A stretch of DNA of 64,000 nucleotides from positions 1 to 64,000 of the forward strand of contig JASBUF010000030.1 in NCBI GenBank assembly GCA_030148085.1, written 5' to 3'. Below, piece by piece: positions 63,705-64,000 of the stretch (its first letter is position 1; each line of letters begins with the position of its first letter). The notes below the pieces were generated by a model, which was not told the DNA's origin, did not search any database, and worked only from the letters and a program-made list of their open reading frames with translations. A program made the position numbers and the translations under genes. The DNA comes from Methylophaga sp. (GTDB taxonomy: Bacteria > Pseudomonadota > Gammaproteobacteria > Nitrosococcales > Methylophagaceae).

Positions 63705-64000
63705 TCAAACCGGCTGCAATAATTCATCCACCAAAAATTGCACCGATTTGCTGGCCCGAAACTCGTTGACTGCCAGTCTATAACGGATCAGTACTTTGGA
63801 GCCTTGCTCCAACCAATCAGGTTTGACCTGTCTGAACGCCATCGCCGTGATTTTTCGGCTATCCGGCAGACTTAAACTTAGCCGTAAATGATCCTGATCC
63901 TGCCCGACTAAACGCCAGTCAGCGACTTCAAACAGACCGTGGAATCGGGGCTCTTCAAAACCCTGTCCCCATGGGGCCGCGTTGGGTAATTGCTCAGCCA
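63705..64000 (-). CDS. recJ: RecJ single-strand exonuclease, C-terminal part (5' end outside window)
   Basis: The reverse frame ends at a TGA (63705-63707) and reads open to the window edge, giving 98 codons. EQLPNAAPWGQGFEEPRFHG, DWRLVGQDQDHLRLSLSL, then LIRYRLAVNEFRASKSVQFLVDEL are the conserved C terminus of RecJ, the oligonucleotide-binding-like last domain. RecJ digests 5'-ended single-stranded DNA in repair and recombination. The catalytic DHH domain lies outside. Confidence 0.88.
   Translation of the reverse strand, partial: AEQLPNAAPWGQGFEEPRFHGLFEVADWRLVGQDQDHLRLSLSLPDSRKITAMAFRQVKPDWLEQGSKVLIRYRLAVNEFRASKSVQFLVDELLQPV

Noticed and set aside
1-64000. CRISPR arrays, tRNA or rRNA genes, insertion sequences, prophage
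   Set aside because: No regularly spaced repeats, transposase or integrase reading frames, cloverleaf sequences or rRNA-like stretches were seen.

Overview
The window reads as chromosomal DNA of a free-living, probably marine or halotolerant methylotrophic gammaproteobacterium. A Methylophaga-like organism is the best guess. The reasons are a stand-alone pqqA peptide gene, a PQQ-type dehydrogenase, an ectoine-degradation operon, a sodium-pumping oxaloacetate decarboxylase (oadGAB), and typical gammaproteobacterial genes (mtgA, nsrR-hmp, nemR/yqhD/nemA, dinG, recJ). The genus is an inference. No rRNA, tRNA, insertion sequence, prophage or CRISPR array was seen. Both window edges cut genes: an NMT1/THI5-like binding protein on the left and the recJ 3' end on the right.

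Layout. 1-6.3 kb: partial binding protein, mtgA, two small lipoprotein or cupin genes, a GAF-GGDEF cyclase, and a DUF3080/cupin/DUF1223 run. 6.4-12.7 kb: two large hybrid histidine kinases in tandem. One has a CHASE sensor. The other has an N-terminal domain that keeps all the copper/ethylene-site residues of plant ethylene receptors. 13-20.3 kb: cold-shock gene, SDR, MscS, an OhrR-type regulator beside an exported truncated globin, the 23-codon pqqA, and a second GGDEF protein. 20.3-27.5 kb: folate cyclo-ligase, flavohemoglobin and NsrR, a cysteine hydrolase, a voltage-gated cation channel, Dps, a Fur-box-preceded DUF2061 protein, chromate transporter and GNAT. 27.7-29.7 kb: a decayed type I-secreted RTX protein. 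29.7-36 kb: a metallo-beta-lactamase-fold protein, then four genes able to convert ectoine to aspartate. 36-42 kb: a NemR-like electrophile circuit (yqhD, a quinone-reductase-like gene, nemA), then a two-propeller PQQ/SMP-30 protein. 42-50.5 kb: ogt, MerR-type regulator with copper ATPase, pirin/azoR/doxX opposite a LysR regulator, patatin. 50.5-57 kb: GGCT, PilZ, RNase J and oadGAB. 57-64 kb: a TetR/DUF1348 pair, esterase, parvulin, dinG, a PfkB kinase and recJ.

The strongest theme is sensing and detoxifying reactive small molecules: peroxide (OhrR), nitric oxide (NsrR-Hmp), electrophiles and aldehydes (NemR-YqhD-NemA), quinones (AzoR/pirin/DoxX), copper (MerR-CopA), chromate (ChrA) and iron (Fur, Dps). 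Several circuits show their operators directly as inverted repeats. A second theme is c-di-GMP and phosphorelay signalling: two GGEEF proteins, a PilZ protein and two hybrid kinases.
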